A stretch of 64,000 nucleotides of DNA from Diploscapter coronatus (taxonomy: Eukaryota > Nematoda > Chromadorea > Rhabditida > Rhabditidae), in the NCBI GenBank assembly GCA_964036155.1, contig OZ038422.1, positions 18,065,201 to 18,129,200 of the forward strand, in the 5' to 3' direction. A program made the translations under genes and the position numbers. Positions 1-17,700 of the stretch are shown here, piece after piece. The notes beneath the pieces are model-generated. The model worked only from the letters and a program-made list of their open reading frames with translations. It did no database searches and was not told where the DNA came from. The first letter of the stretch is position 1. Each line of letters opens with the position of its first letter.

Positions 1-3000
1 TAATTCATTAATCAGGGAAAAGATACCAGTGGAAGAAGTAACAGGCTTGATCGCCTCCAGATAAACGTCACACAACTCGTAGAGCCAGAAATTGTAGACT
101 GCAGTCGTCATCTGAAAATTTGAAAATGCCTTATTTTATTGAAAAAAACTTTTGCTAGAAGTCGTATACCAAATAAAAGGGATAGGTAAAACTAGGAAGA
201 TTATTATTCAAAAATGACAGAATTAATTCATTCAACATTTTAATACCAAATATACATTATCTTAGTCTATTAGCGACCCCTTTCATGCAGTTATCAATTT
301 TTAGGTTTATACATCTCAAACGCGACAATCTAATTGCATTACCTGAGTGAAATTGTACTCATTGATGGACTGTTCGCAGCTGACGACAGTGTTGGCGAGT
401 CGAGAGAGAATCCACTTGTCGATGATCGATTCGCTGCCCGACAACTTGAATGGACTGGATGGCTGGTAGTCGGAACCTAGCTGCATCAGCGTGAATTTCA
501 CTGCGTTCCAGATCTAAAACATATTCAATATGAAACTTGAAGATACCATTTTCAAATTGTTTCAAATAGTCACTACATACTCGCTTGGGATGAGATGAGG
601 AAGAATCTTATCATTTGGAATGAAAACATATTCTAGTTAGAAAAGTCTACTGTAAATTGCATTTTTTTAAATTTTTGAACAAATTTTCAATGACTGAAAC
701 GAAAAATAAACAATAAATAGAAGAGAAATTACCTTATTGCAGAAGAATCTGTATCCCTGGACTCGGAGAACGTTCAAATTGATGTCTCTGCCCTGACTAG
801 TGTAAGACAGGAGGGCGAATCTGAGCGCATCCGTGCCGCATTCGGGTATGCCGTTCGGATAGTCCCTGGTCTGGCCTGCCTTCGCTGTTGCGATTTCACT
901 CGCATCCAAATTGCCGTGATGCAGCTGCTCGTGCAACGACTCCAATGTCACTCCTCTGAAAGTACAAGATTTACAATAAAGACATTCGTAATTTCCAACA
1001 TTCATTTGGAGTGAGCAAATTGACAGTACTTTGTTTGAATGATAAATTTCGATTCCAATCATCAACTTTCTCCAAATATGCGATTTTATAAAATAAATCT
1101 ACCTGATAACGTCGAGAGGATCAATGACATTTCCGAGAGATTTGGACATCTTCCTTCCGTGAGCATCCCGAATCATCGCGTGCAAATAGACGTCCTTGAA
1201 GGGCAATTTGCCTGTCAATTCCTGGGCCATGAACACCATTTTTGCAACCCAGAAGAACAGAATGTCATGACCTGAAAAGTTATACTTTCTTTAAAAATAC
1301 GAGTCGAGACAATATTGAAAGTTAAAAGATCAACATCGACGTGAAAATTGATCAAAGTTCACTAATTAAAATCATTTTTGCCAGAACTGCTCATTCTTAC
1401 CAGTCTCGAGGACAGTGGAAGGGAAGAAGGTGGACAGATCGGCGGTGTTCTCAGGCCAGCCGAGGATGGCGAAGGGCCACATTGCAGAGGAGAACCACGT
1501 GTCCAACACATCCTCGTCTGAAAATCGTTTCGTTAGAAAATTCATTCCAACTCAAATCGTACCCCATTTGAGCTGTATCTGGTCGGGTTTGACTCCGAAT
1601 TTCTTAGCAGCTTTGGCACGAGCCTCGTCTTCTGTGTGAGCAGAAACCCAGTACTTGTCGTCACACTGGTCGCCGATAGGAGTCTGTAAAAAATAAACGT
1701 GAAAAGACTTGATTGGCGATGAAGATTATAGATTCAGAAGATAGCATACTAGAATCTTCCAAACTGCATAAAGCTCAAAACTCGACCTTTCCTCCATCGT
1801 TGACAGTGATGAAGTAAGCAGGAATGCGATGTCCCCACCAAAGCTGACGAGAAATACACCAGTCTCTGGAATTAAGCAAATTATGCTTTTACAAGATTCG
1901 TCATTTTACCTGATGGATTCGAGCCATCTATTCCAAGTAGCGATGTGAGCCTCAGGAACAATCTTCAATTCGCCATCCTGTACAGCCTCGAGTGCCTTGG
2001 TTGCCATTTCGTTGCAATTTACGTACCACTGAGCCTTCAGAATCGGCTCGATTACGTCCTTCGAACGACTGAATAAATTTGAAAAGTGAAGAAAGGTAAT
2101 TTTATAAAGTGAAGACATAGCGACAGTGTTTAAAATACGGAGATAGAGAAGATAAAGATGTAGAAGAATGTGTCATCATTCTATCATTATGAGAAAAGAA
2201 AACTCTACCTGCAAATAGGTACAACCATAGGATTGTCCTTCTTGTCCCTATAGAGGCCCTTCTCCATGAGTGCCTCGGCCACTGCCTTCCTCGCCTCGAA
2301 TCTCTTCATTCCACTAAACCTGCCGCAGCCGGCAGAGATGTCGCCATCGTCGTTGATGCACGTTATGAAGGGCAGATTGTGACGGACGCCAACCTGAAAA
2401 AGTAAGCAACATGTAGGAAAATGAGATGTTTGCGCTCACCTCATAATCGTTGTGATCGTGAGCAGGAGTGATCTTGACAGCTCCCGTTCCGAAGGCCATA
2501 TCCACGAAAGAATCTGTTACGATCGGGAGGAGGCGATCAACGAACGGATGGACGCACATCTAAAGAAAATATTTTCATTAACAAGGCAAAGTTTTTCAGT
2601 ATTGGATTGAAATTTTAGCCAAGAGCCACATAATTTTGAAACACTTGGTGAATAGGTAGCGTTGATATGAAAATTAGGTGTTCATAAGTACTAATGCGCA
2701 TTAGTACCTATGAGCACCTAGTTTTTTGTCAGCTTACCGATTATTTCAAAACTTGTGGACCTTGATCAAACTTTCAATTCAACACTTCAAAATCTTCCTT
2801 TGTAAGAATGTTTTCGTTCTGCAACACTTTCAAATTTCAATATCTCACCTTCCCAACGAGATGTTTGTATCTGTCGTCGTCTGGATGCACAGCAATTGCA
2901 GAATCGCCCAGCATCGTCTCCAAACGAGTCGTAGAAACAACTACTTCCTCCTCTGAAAGAAAATAAAAATGACAGTCGAAGAAAGCGAATTGAACAAACC

Positions 3001-5048
3001 GCTATCCTTGATTTTGTAAGCGAAGGAAACAATCACTCCGAATTCGACTTTGTCGCTGTAACCAGGCACAGGCAAGAGAGTTCGACCGGGCAGTTCTTTC
3101 TTGTCGACCTGAAAAAGTGATTTTAAAAATTTTAGATAAAACCAAAATTGGCACGAATAATGTTCCGAGTTATAGTTCATCTATGAATTTATACTGGTAC
3201 TAAGTCCAGTTCTGAAGTCCGCTTATATTTTTGAGGAAAAGTTACTATTTGTCAATACACGATTAACTATTCAGAAATTCAAACTACAACCCTAAGGTTC
3301 AAGAAGGAAGTATAAGATTGGATAAGAGAAACTCGAAAAAAAACTATCTTTTCTGCCACAACTATCGCCCTCTCTGGTTTGTAAAAATGTACCTGCGAAA
3401 TTTACATATCAAATCACCTCAATATCCGAGATGGCACTTCTGAGTGTGCAACTCCAGTTGACGAGTCTGTTGCTCCTGTAGATAATGCCTCTTTCGTGCA
3501 TCCGAATGAATGCCTCTGTCACTGCCCTCGTCATCTTAGGGTCCATTGTGAACACGGCTCGGTCCCAGTCCACAGACGCTCCCATCTTCCGAAGCTGGTC
3601 GTAGATCACTGTTCCTTTTCTGCAAACATCCTTCTCTCGTTCAAAGTCATTTTCATTCGCGTTACTCATTCTTCCACAGCCAGACTTCCTGATTGAACTG
3701 GTCTCTGCCCAAATCATGTCTGCTCAGTCCCTTTTCCCTCTTCAGCTTCTTCTCCACGACGACTTGCGTTGCAATGCCTGCGTGATCACAGCCAGGGTTG
3801 AACAGAGTCGTGCGGCCCTTCATTCGATTCCTAAAAAAAACCATTTTCCCTTTCCACATGAGACATTTTGCAATTCCAAATTCTTTATAAATCCGGAATT
3901 GGCGGTAACGTGAGAATGTGATCTACCCTTCCAAATATTATTCCTCTCTACTCTCAAATTGCTTATTTTGGTCGTAGATTAAGTTCGCCTTTTCCATCTT
4001 AAAATGGTGTAGACTACTCATATCAGCTAAGGATTGTTTCAAGAATATGTTTAGCGAGAATCTCCAATGTTTCAATATTCATACCATCGAATGAGTGTAT
4101 CCTCGACCGTGGTGGCGAGTGCATGTCCAACGTGCAGAGTGCCCGTTACATTAGGGGGAGGAATGCAGATCGTGAATGCCCCCTTTGGGTTTGGCTTGCT
4201 GCAATTTTTATTGATATTATCATGATCATTCACGATCAAATAACCGATTTTTAAAATTCTAAAGATAAAGATTCTCATTTGTCCAAAAATCTAGAAGGCA
4301 ATCGAAGTCAAAGGCAGAACCAATTTTTCTTCGAAAGAAATAGGCTCGATAAAAAACTTCAAAGTTCGTTTGCTCATCGTTAGAAATGATAGATGAATAA
4401 AAGAAAGCATAACGAACCTTAAATCGCGTCCATATTCGGGCTTGAAGAACCCTTCCTTCTCCCACCAATCGTACCAGGCCGACTCCACATAACGAGGATT
4501 GTATGCAGAGGGAATTTCAGAGCCGAGTTCTAAAATGAGTTCACCGAAAAATGTAAGAACTCTCTTCACTCATCAGCCAACCTTTCTTCTGTCCCTTTGG
4601 AGTTTTGTCGACAATTTCCTCTTTTGACTCTGGCACCTTCTTCTTCGGCTTATCTTTCTTCTCCTGAAATAAGTGAATTAATAGGAGTTGAAATATTTTG
4701 AAAAATTTCATCATATTACATGGTATGATGAATAAGAATTTCAAATTCCGAATTTGACTCCCGTGGGATATTAGGGAATTGAAAAAATAGCATTGATACA
4801 CAAAAAATCGCAAATTTTTCAAGAAATCTATTTTAACATGGTCTAAGCTCTTGTTCCAGTAGTTAAACCAATGCTAAAATAATGATATCATCAAGTCTGC
4901 TCACCGCAGTCTTTGCAGCAGCAGCAGCCGCGGCAACCTCTTTGGCCTTCTGCTTCTCGTTGAACTTAGCCAATTTGGCAGCCTTCTCTGCCTCCTTCTT
5001 CAGTTCCTTCTCCGTCTTTGGCTTCTTCTCCACGTTTGCATCAGCCAT
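1..5048 (-). CDS. VARS1: Cytosolic valyl-tRNA synthetase (3' part beyond window)
   Basis: Class I aminoacyl-tRNA synthetase that charges tRNA-Val with valine for translation. The start ATG is at 5048, 37 nt after a TTTTCATTCAG 3' splice site. Eighteen exons can be joined in phase: 5048-4905, 4663-4582, 4529-4418, 4198-4085, 3830-3666, 3619-3418, 3108-3000, 2952-2849, 2559-2440, 2393-2209, 2068-1910, 1865-1787, 1683-1563, 1517-1401, 1271-1103, 955-733, 513-343 and 111-about 27. A Lys/Ala-rich N-terminal extension (residues 1-75) is followed by the HIGH-type motif [15 protein letters not shown], the editing (CP1) domain with [18 protein letters not shown], and the KMSKS signature ([10 protein letters not shown]). 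The start of the anticodon-binding region is at the window edge. About 820 residues are visible. C. elegans vars-2 (glp-4) is the expected orthologue. The C-terminus is absent only because the window ends. Confidence 0.96.
2620..2762. repeat. Palindromic hairpin in VARS intron 8
   Basis: Imperfect inverted repeat centred near 2697. The inner arms (AGTACTAATGC / GCATTAGTACC) extend through AATTAGGTG / CACCTAGTT, with weaker pairing outside. It looks like a small MITE-type insertion. No protein is encoded. Confidence 0.6.
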
Positions 5049-5857
5049 TTCGTCCAGTTCTCAACAGACAGAACACTACTGTGACCTGAATGAAAATAAG
5101 GTTGCTACAAACTGAATCTAAATAACCAAAACACGAAGACATTGACTATGGACTTGATCCACAAATTCGGCAAATAAAGTAAAATAAAATCGGATCAAAG
5201 AACTGTTTATTCGAAACTTCTCTCAAATGGAAATAAATAAGAATCACGACAAAATAATTGGAGAACACATGGTAAAAAATCGATTGAACGAGTCTCGAAA
5301 ATATAGCTTCTTCCCAAGAAATTATCAAATGTCAAATAGAAATCGATAAGAAGCTCCTATTCAAAATGAACTCATTTCAAGTAGAAGAGAATCATATTTT
5401 CCCATAAGTATGATTCATGGAAAATGGTTATTTTCGTTCTTATACAAATTCAAAGAAAAAGAGACTTAAAACTGTCAGGTGAGAATTTGAACTTCTGATT
5501 GACAAGTCATTGACTCGAACAATCAGAAAACTAATTTGTGAATTCATGGAAAGAATATTTTGCTGGAAAATCGATACAAATAAAATATATCATTGATAAA
5601 ATAAACAAGAAGAATCAACTATGAAATATGATTTGGAAGATGTGAATTAATTGCGAGATTGCCTTAGGAAAAAGTAATAAGTTGAAAAGAAAGGAAAAAG
5701 AAAAGAACGTTAATAATAGAAGGGAGGAGATAAGGAGAGACTAGGAGAAACTAAGCATTTCTCGCTTAAAAGCAGCGCTCTGCTTTGGTTGAAGATCATC
5801 AAATGCAAAGGGGGAGGGACAGACCAACATGACGCAATCTGTCAGGTGGGAGGGGAG
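5049..5857. other. Intergenic, paa-1 3' side to VARS 5' side
   Basis: About 0.8 kb between two minus-strand genes. It holds the VARS 5' leader with a 3' splice site at 5086-5088 (minus-strand CAG) and the paa-1 3' UTR. No other reading frame, RNA gene or repeat can be supported. The gap is longer than a typical nematode operon spacer. Confidence 0.6.
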
Positions 5858-8800
5858 TTACAGGTTGAGGGCTGAAATGGCATAGATTGATGTATTGCAC
5901 AATCTGAATGGCTCGTTTACTCATCACTTACCATTCTTGGCTTCCTCTGTGAAGTAGCGCACATCGAAATCGCTGTCATTCAGCAGATTCAACACGAGGG
6001 GCCTGATCTCCGATAGCATCACTCTGTAAATAGACAAGTTATGCAACAGGGCGAATTTTGCGCAACCCCAAGTAACTGAATAACTATCAAAGAGGTAAAG
6101 TTATGAATTATTTTTTTTAAAAAAATGCTTCTTTCCGTGAAATAATGCAAGAAATGAAAAATTCGTTTGAAAAAAGTAGAATTTCTTGTAGAAATGAGCA
6201 TCGTCAATAATTGAGAATGACAAAGCAGATAAAAGGGAAAGAAGCATACAGCTTTTCATGAATACTCCCATTTTCACAATATTATTCAAGCGATATGTTT
6301 GTTGATTGCATACCTTCAATGCAATTTTTCTCATGAAAATTTTAATAAATCAAAAAATTACCCGGAAGGAATAACTTTGCCGATTTTGGTTAGGCTCTTG
6401 GCCACGTTGAATCGCACATTCGGAACATTGTCTGCGGCCAGCTTAAGACAATTAATAAGATTAAAGGTGAGGATTGCTTTCCGACCTCCTTGATGATGGG
6501 AAGAATCTCCTTGACGATCTGATCGCCGCCCAGAGCCTCGCACAGAGTGTTCATGCAGAACAGACAGGTCATGCGGTGCAGGTAGTTCGAGTCCTAAGCA
6601 AAATGATATATTCTGACAGAGAGAATGCTCAAACCTTGGAGAGTTGCTGGATCTTGGGAAGGAGGTTCTTGCTGGCCCAGTCACCGCCGAATTTCTGAGT
6701 TAGTTCCTTGAGAATGCTCGTAGCAGCTTCACGAATCGCATACACTGAAAATCAAGGAATTGAAGGGTCTCTATTTTGCGGGTGCGGGTTCAAAACTTGT
6801 TGAATTTGGAGAAGTCTGATTCTGCTTGTCTACGATTTGTGTTTATGGGAATTTCATGCAACTGGCATTTAGAAACGAGAAACTCGTTATTTCTCTGCAA
6901 AGTTAGAAAAAAAATACCGTGGTCAGTGAGCCAGTTAAGACACAGCGAGAGAAGCTTCTCGTCGAAGAATTCTTGGCCCTGGAAAAGAAATTTGATGACT
7001 GAAAGTGACAAGTAAAGACAAACCAGCTGTGCAGCGAGCAGAGGCATGTACTGGACGATGGCCAAACGGACTCGCCATTTGGAGTCCTCTGCCAATTCGA
7101 CGATGGCCGGCAGCAGCGACTGCGACAACTGCGCTGAGCCGATCACTTCATTCACCTGAAAGCAAATAATTTCCTATTGCTCAAGAAAGTGTTGCTAGCA
7201 TTCAAGGAAAGACTTTTGTCTGAATATGAATAGCTTAAAAATACGGTACATGAAAAATTTCGCTCCATTTCTAAATGTTGTATAGCCTTTTTCCACCTTT
7301 CTTCAAAGAGAATCGTTACTGAAATTTGATGATGGAGCGATTCCATGGAATTCGAGATTCAAAACTCATCGACAATAAAGACCGGAGAAGAGCGCTATAT
7401 ATCATCTTTCGTAACTATTACTCCTACCTTATCGAGACTGCTGATGATGTTGAGTCTGACTTCGGCAGTGCTGTCCTTGAGCAGCTGCATGTAGACAGGC
7501 AGAAGCAGATTGATTGTGTTGTCTTTTCCGATAAGAGGGGCCAGACCCATTATCACTCCAGCCAGTTCCGTCTTCACGTGCTGGTTCGGGTCAGTGACCA
7601 GGTCCTTGACAACGGGCAGAATGTTCGTCAGGATGGCCTGTTCACGAGCAGGCTTCTTCAGGTTCGTGCAAAACGCTGCAAATCGCATATTTCGAAAAAT
7701 GCCCCTCTTGCATAACTCAACGAATAAAGAATCATACATATTATTACCAATTTGCCGAATTTACCAACTTATTCTTTCTTCTCTACACATTTTCTAGCTC
7801 TAAATATTGGTGAATTCTGCAAATTGATCATGGCGCTCCTTGAAGAATTATGCGAGAAATTAGATTGTTAAAATAAATAACGAAAAATCGTACTCTGAAG
7901 TCTCTGAGCAGCAGCGCATCTGACCTCTCCCTCTGGGTCTTTAAGCAAATTGACGTAGGCAGGCACCAGCTCGGACAGAGACATGTCCTCTCCGATGGCC
8001 GATTGGATGTCCGTCAGTTTCTCAGCGACCATGTAGCGGACGCGCCAGCTCTTGTCGTCGATCAGATTCGCCAGAACGGGGCGAATCAGCTCCTTGCGAG
8101 CATCCTCAGACAGCAAGGAGGCCATCGCCACGCAGCCTTCCACGGCCAGAAGACGCACCGAGTCCTGAATAAGGGAATTTAGGTCTTGGTTGGAAAAAAT
8201 CTTGATGCCGGTGCAAATCGGATAAGAAGAATTTCAGCAAAATTGTAAATCCCTTCATCATTTTGCCAAAAACTCTTGCTTTTTTAAATTTTCTCCTCTA
8301 CCTGTTCATCAACGGCCAAATCGCAGAACATTCCATGCAATTCATCCACGAGGAAGTCCTTCTCGAGGACCTTGGCGAACTCGCCCAGCTTCGAGGCCGC
8401 CGCCCTGCGGACCATAGGAGTCTCGTCTCTGCAGAGCGTGCGGAACAGATTCCTCAGTTCGGCTTTGACTGCGGGGCTGACTCGCGGGTAGGCCACACTG
8501 AACAGACCAGACGCAGAGGTGCGCGACGTGAACCAGTCACCTGGAATTACAAATGTCTGAACCTTCAATTTGGTCGCTTATTACAAGGGAAGCACGTCCG
8601 ACCTCGCCCCTTATTCTTTTCGAATTAGAGCAAGTGGAGAAACCTACCAAATCGGCGTCGTTGATTACGAATATGCGAAAATTTTCCACCATTGGCTAGT
8701 CTTGGTTCGTAAAAAAAAATTAGGATAAATTTTTGCATATCCGTAATCGTCGATGCCGATTTGGTAGATTTCATTTGCCTTGATTCGAAAAGGAGAAGAC

Positions 8801-9622
8801 GAGGTCAGACGGTTTCCTTGTTAGAAAGGCGCTTTTGAGGAGAATTCGTGTTGAAAAGAGCAGATTAGACCGTTAGTAGAATTCCGTTACGAAGTCTTCA
8901 AATTTCTGAAAGACGGTCACTCATACCAGTAGCGAGTCTCTTGAGCATGGGGACGAAATGTTCCTCGAGAGCAGCAGTGCTGTGTTTGTCAGCGATCTTC
9001 CTCAGACTCTCGACGGCTTTGTCCCTCACAACGGTCTCCTCCACAGTCGCCAGATTCTCCAAGGGAGGCAGCAAGTAGTGTACATAGTCGGGACCGCCAA
9101 CCTAAACAGGTGGACGTTCAATTGAATAATCCCTTGAGTGATGAGACAGACCAAAGGAGTGAAGTTGCCGAGCTGTTCAGCCAGAACGAGCAGCACCTCG
9201 TCCTCGTCGTAGATCGTGTCTGGAATGAAAAAATCACGTTTCTTCGAAGACATTTAAATATTCAACAGATACGCTTTGACAGAAAGTTTATAGCAAAGCT
9301 AGAAAATCATGAAATTGCATTCATCGAGGGAATTTCAGCCTGAATATTTCCTAACTCGGCAAAATGTCAGTTTTCGAAACTATATATCGAACTTTTCAAG
9401 TGTTCAATATTTATACTTGTCCTGCTCACCAGTGAGGAATTGGATGAGTTCATTGCGAGTGCGCTCTACGCCGAGAGCGAGGGCGATCGTGGACAGCTTG
9501 CGGATGGAGTTGAGTCTGAGCTGCACGTCCTCGTTGCGGAGCTCGTCGATGAGCACAGCGATCGGGTAGAGCGACGAGTCGTCTCCCTCCTCATGCATCG
9601 GGTTGGCCGCCATCGCTGTCAT
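5858..9622 (-). CDS. paa-1: PP2A 65-kDa scaffold (A/PR65) subunit
   Basis: HEAT-repeat scaffold that holds the catalytic and regulatory subunits of protein phosphatase 2A. Thirteen exons: 9622-9430, 9219-9152, 9101-8927, 8540-8302, 8164-7894, 7675-7428, 7155-7024, 6978-6918, 6744-6635, 6593-6486, 6441-6362, 6023-5932 and 5871-5858. They sum to 596 residues, against 589 for human PR65-alpha. Family landmarks seen include [20 protein letters not shown] near the N-terminus, [61 protein letters not shown] and [10 protein letters not shown] 3' splice site (GATTTTCAG) lies 25 nt before the ATG and could be a trans-splice site. The acceptor of exon 11 is TTAAG rather than CAG, so that border is less certain. 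The short last exon encodes only ALNL before the stop. Confidence 0.96.
8582..8822. mobile_element. MITE-like palindrome in paa-1 intron 3
   Basis: About 240 bp with inverted arms of roughly 105 bp. The outer ends ACAAGGGAAGC / GGTTTCCTTGTT pair, as do the inner arms CTACCAAATCGGCGTCG / CGATGCCGATTTGGTAG. There is no coding capacity. It lies wholly inside the intron between exons ending at 8927 and starting at 8540. The palindromic form suggests a non-autonomous DNA transposon. No target-site duplication was established. Confidence 0.6.
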
Positions 9623-10153
9623 TCCTCGTCCTTCTTGTCAACGCTATCTGAAAATCGAAACTGAAACAGGCGAGTTGCGAAATCCCCAAAATTGGAAATT
9701 CGAAGAAAAAACCGCGAAAGCAAGTGGGAGAAATCGATAACTCGGACTGCAGAGAACGAGAGTGGAAGAGGGAGAAAATGAATGAACATGAAACTCCACA
9801 ATTTGGGGGGGATTTTCGAGGATTAAATCCTCGAAGCAGAGGCGAGAAGTCGACAATCCCAGCCTAATCGAAGAATGCCCGCGGTTGCAGAAAAAAGGCA
9901 GAAATGAGAAAGAGAGTGAGGAGGAGAGGGAAATAGGGTGTGGAATGGCGAGAGGGCAGACGCGCAGACACTGCACTGCCCACTGTGCTCTGCATTTCTG
10001 CTTCTCTTTTTTCATTATCCGTTTCCTTTTTTGAAGTTTGTTTCTTTTTCCGTACCTAAATCGGACTTCGTAAATAATGCGTGTGATTAAGGGCTAAGCC
10101 GGCGGTTAGTGAGTGATAAGGTCAGTGTACAGGAGATCAGTCGGACAGGCAGA
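9623..10153. promoter_or_regulatory. Divergent promoter region paa-1 / nuo-1
   Basis: 530 bp between two divergent start codons. It must contain the 5' regions of both housekeeping genes. A minus-strand 3' splice site at 9648-9650 belongs to the paa-1 leader. No TATA box or other specific element is convincing. Confidence 0.55.
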
Positions 10154-14445
<4,292 letters not shown>

Positions 14446-14746
14446 ATTTCTTAGCTCAATTTTGTTTTCTCTCGTATTTTTTGTAGATGACAGAGTTATT
14501 AAGCGAATTATTTTATGTATGATTTTTCGTGATGTAGACTGCGAGTGACTATTCTAATTCTATTTCTTACAAATTCTTTACGAATTCTAAAGTCGAGGTA
14601 TAAAGCACTCTGAGATTTTATTGTTGTTGACTTTATGACTTCAAGATGCTTTCAATAGCAGGTCTCTTTCTGAGACTTATTGATTATATTTCGCATTGCC
14701 TTTTCATGAATTGCATATTTTCAGTATGAAGAGTACATAGGCAAAG
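14446..14746 (+). promoter_or_regulatory. nuo-1/SLCO intercistronic spacer with 3' splice site and uORF
   Basis: 301 bp between the nuo-1 stop and the SLCO start. A strong acceptor (CATATTTTCAG) ends at 14724. A five-codon upstream ORF (ATG 14726, stop TAG 14738-14740) follows at once and precedes the chosen start at 14747. No canonical AATAAA was seen for nuo-1. The spacing fits a nematode operon, but independent trans-splicing is also possible. Confidence 0.45.
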
Positions 14747-17700
14747 ATGGGTGATTCTGAGAAAGACGCATCTGACGCTGACACGAGGAGTTGTCCTGGC
14801 GATTTGAGCAGGCCTGTCAAGACTACTAAATGGTAGGCAATGGTTCATTCTATCACAATTCTCAACCCAATTGATTTGAGGAGTCACTCGCGTCAGTTCA
14901 GCCAAGGAGTGCCGCCGCGCAACTTCGAGAGGCCTCCTCGAAGGGCTGGGGACAAGAAATGGCAGGTAATACAAATCTTCTATATTTTGTCTCATGATAC
15001 AGACCTACGGGGAACTTTCATCAGAGGAAAGTTTAAAAATTATAAGTTAGGTCGTTCAAGCTACATCATAGTTATAGTGTCGTTATTCACGAATAAAAAT
15101 TTTACGAATGTTAAGCTAGAGATGCAAATTTGTATAAGAAAGTACTGAGGGTATATATCGCATTGAATTTCTGATAATCGCCCTTCTTAGGTCTGCTCAT
15201 GATACAGGACATGGATGAACGAAACTTCGTTTCGGTTTTGTGATTCCTATGATTTAAATATTTTTGAAATAATTAGACAATTCGTTTAAAAAATTTAGAA
15301 AATGCATTTTTGTCTATCCAAGATGCGTAGTGCGAAGTTTATTTTAATTTATAAATTATTTTAAAAAAGAATATCTCTGCTCGAACAATCTCGTTTCAAC
15401 CTGATTGACATTTCGTTTTCATTACCGTTCTGCTGATAAGGACTTTCTAATGCAATACGTTTTTATTGCAATCATTCGCTAGCTCATGCTTATTCATACT
15501 CCTTCTAAAGATGATATTTAGGAAAAGCAGAACGCCCTGATTGAACAAGAAATGAATGTTCTGCAGGAGGAGAGTCTCTGTGGAATTGGGAAATGGAGGT
15601 TGATTTTCAATTATATTTTAGAAGATAATGATTTTACCAATTCAGACCTGCTTGGTTGCAATTCCTGGGAAATCGAAAATGGATGATCATTCTGCTCTGC
15701 TATTATTGCATGATACAGGTAACCATTTATTTACCGAAAAATCATAACTTTATTTGAAAAACTATCTCGACTTTTTACTTGAGAAGACGCAAATTAGAAG
15801 GCCTTTTTACGAGATGGAGTATCTTTTTCATCAATTTAATTTCAATTTTAATGCTTTCAGGGCATGATTGTGAACGGTCTCGTTCCATCTTCCATTTCCT
15901 CAATCGAGCGTCGTTTCAAGTTGAGCACCAGCTCTATGGGAAGAATTGTGCAGGTAAATGATTGTTCTAGTTATTCTGAAAAAACGAACCTAAATTGAAC
16001 GAATCTGAGATAGAATTGTTGTTAGTGTTTCATTCTAAAATTTGAAAGTTCATGTTCAATGAAAAATGGGATTCCCTGTATAATTCATCAGTTCATCATT
16101 TATAAAATTCACCTTTTTTCCTTTTCTTTACAGTCCCTAACCCTAAAGTTTGATGAATTTTATAAATGATGGTCATGGTGAACTGGTAAATCATATAGAA
16201 GCCTAAAAATGGTACAACTATCATTTGCTTTACAGAAAATTGTCAGCTACGTAATCATGTTTACCCCTTTCATAGTTCATTTCTTTCAGTTCTACGATTT
16301 CGCATTCGTCCTGTTCTGCATCCCAGTCTCCTACTTCGGTGGCCGTCATTCCAAGCCCGCAGTCCTTGCAGGTGGTCTGTGTTTGATTGCTCTGGGCAGT
16401 TTCGTCTTCTCCTCTCCACACCTTCTGTCAGACAGCTACTCCGCTTCGCATGCAAACCACACTCATGGAACCTGTTCAGCTATATCAAGTAAGTTTTTTT
16501 TTTTCTAATATGGGATTTTTCGATAATTTCTTGTTACCACTCACTATTTTGTAGGGTAAACGCCTACAAAAATTGTCATTGGTTGGAAAGAAATTAGCAT
16601 CAATTTTAGCCGAAGTTTATCCTACTATTTGGATACCTTTATCTTTGACCATATTCTTGAAATAAGTTATGGCACAAATCAGCTTTACTATCCTTTTCTA
16701 TTCTCATTTTTCAGTCTCCAATTCAAGTCTTCCAAATGCATCTCCACTCATCAGAAGGGACTGCAATGAGGAACAAATCAGTCAGGTCAGTCCTTATATA
16801 TTCCAATATTTATAGAGCTTCTCAATTGCAGCAGCCCGGCTCTTTCCGTTACATGTTCCTGTTTTGCTTGGCTCATTTCCTGCATGGGATTGGGGCCACG
16901 CCGCTCTTCACAATTGGAGTGTCCTACATCGATGAGAATGTCGGACCTGCACTGTCATCATTATTCGTTGGTAAGCTAAAAATTTGTTAGTGTTTTATAA
17001 TATAAAAAAGGCTAAACTTTATAAGCATTTCTGATTCCTGAAAAATATAACATTCTTGAAAATAAACCATTTCAGGTATTTTCTATTCATTTGGAGTGTT
17101 TGGGCCAGCTGCAGGTTTCCTCACAGCGGGTCTCATGCTGCGCTACCACACTGACTTCTGGCATTTACCACCTGACCAGATTCTCAAGTATGAATTTATT
17201 CTATTTTGTTAGTGATTTGTTTTCTTCAGAGTGAGTGGTGACGAGTCAGACCCAGATTGGGTGGGCGCGTGGTGGTTCTCCTTTCTGTGTGCCTCGATCC
17301 TTGCCTCTCTCGCCATCATTCCAGTTCTCTGTCTTCCGAAAGTCCTGCCTGAATCCCTCAAATGGCATAGGTAAGCTGTTTTGTATTTTCGCAAAGAGAA
17401 AAATATGAATTTTCACTTCTTCGATAAAATTCCTGATAAATTTTGGCGAAATAATGAATAATCAAGAAATATAATAAAAATATTGAAGTTCATTATTTTT
17501 TCTATGAAGACATAATTTCTTGCAGAACTCGTCTCCGAGATGCAGCCCAGCAGAAAAGTCGTCGCACTCCGGAATGCTGTGGAATGCCTGCCACGAGCAA
17601 GACTGCTGCCGTCGGTGCTGTCACTTCTGACCAGGGTATTTTTTAAAAATATTTTTCTTCAATTATTTTGGCTCTGTGGAAGTTCTGACAATTTTGGGAT

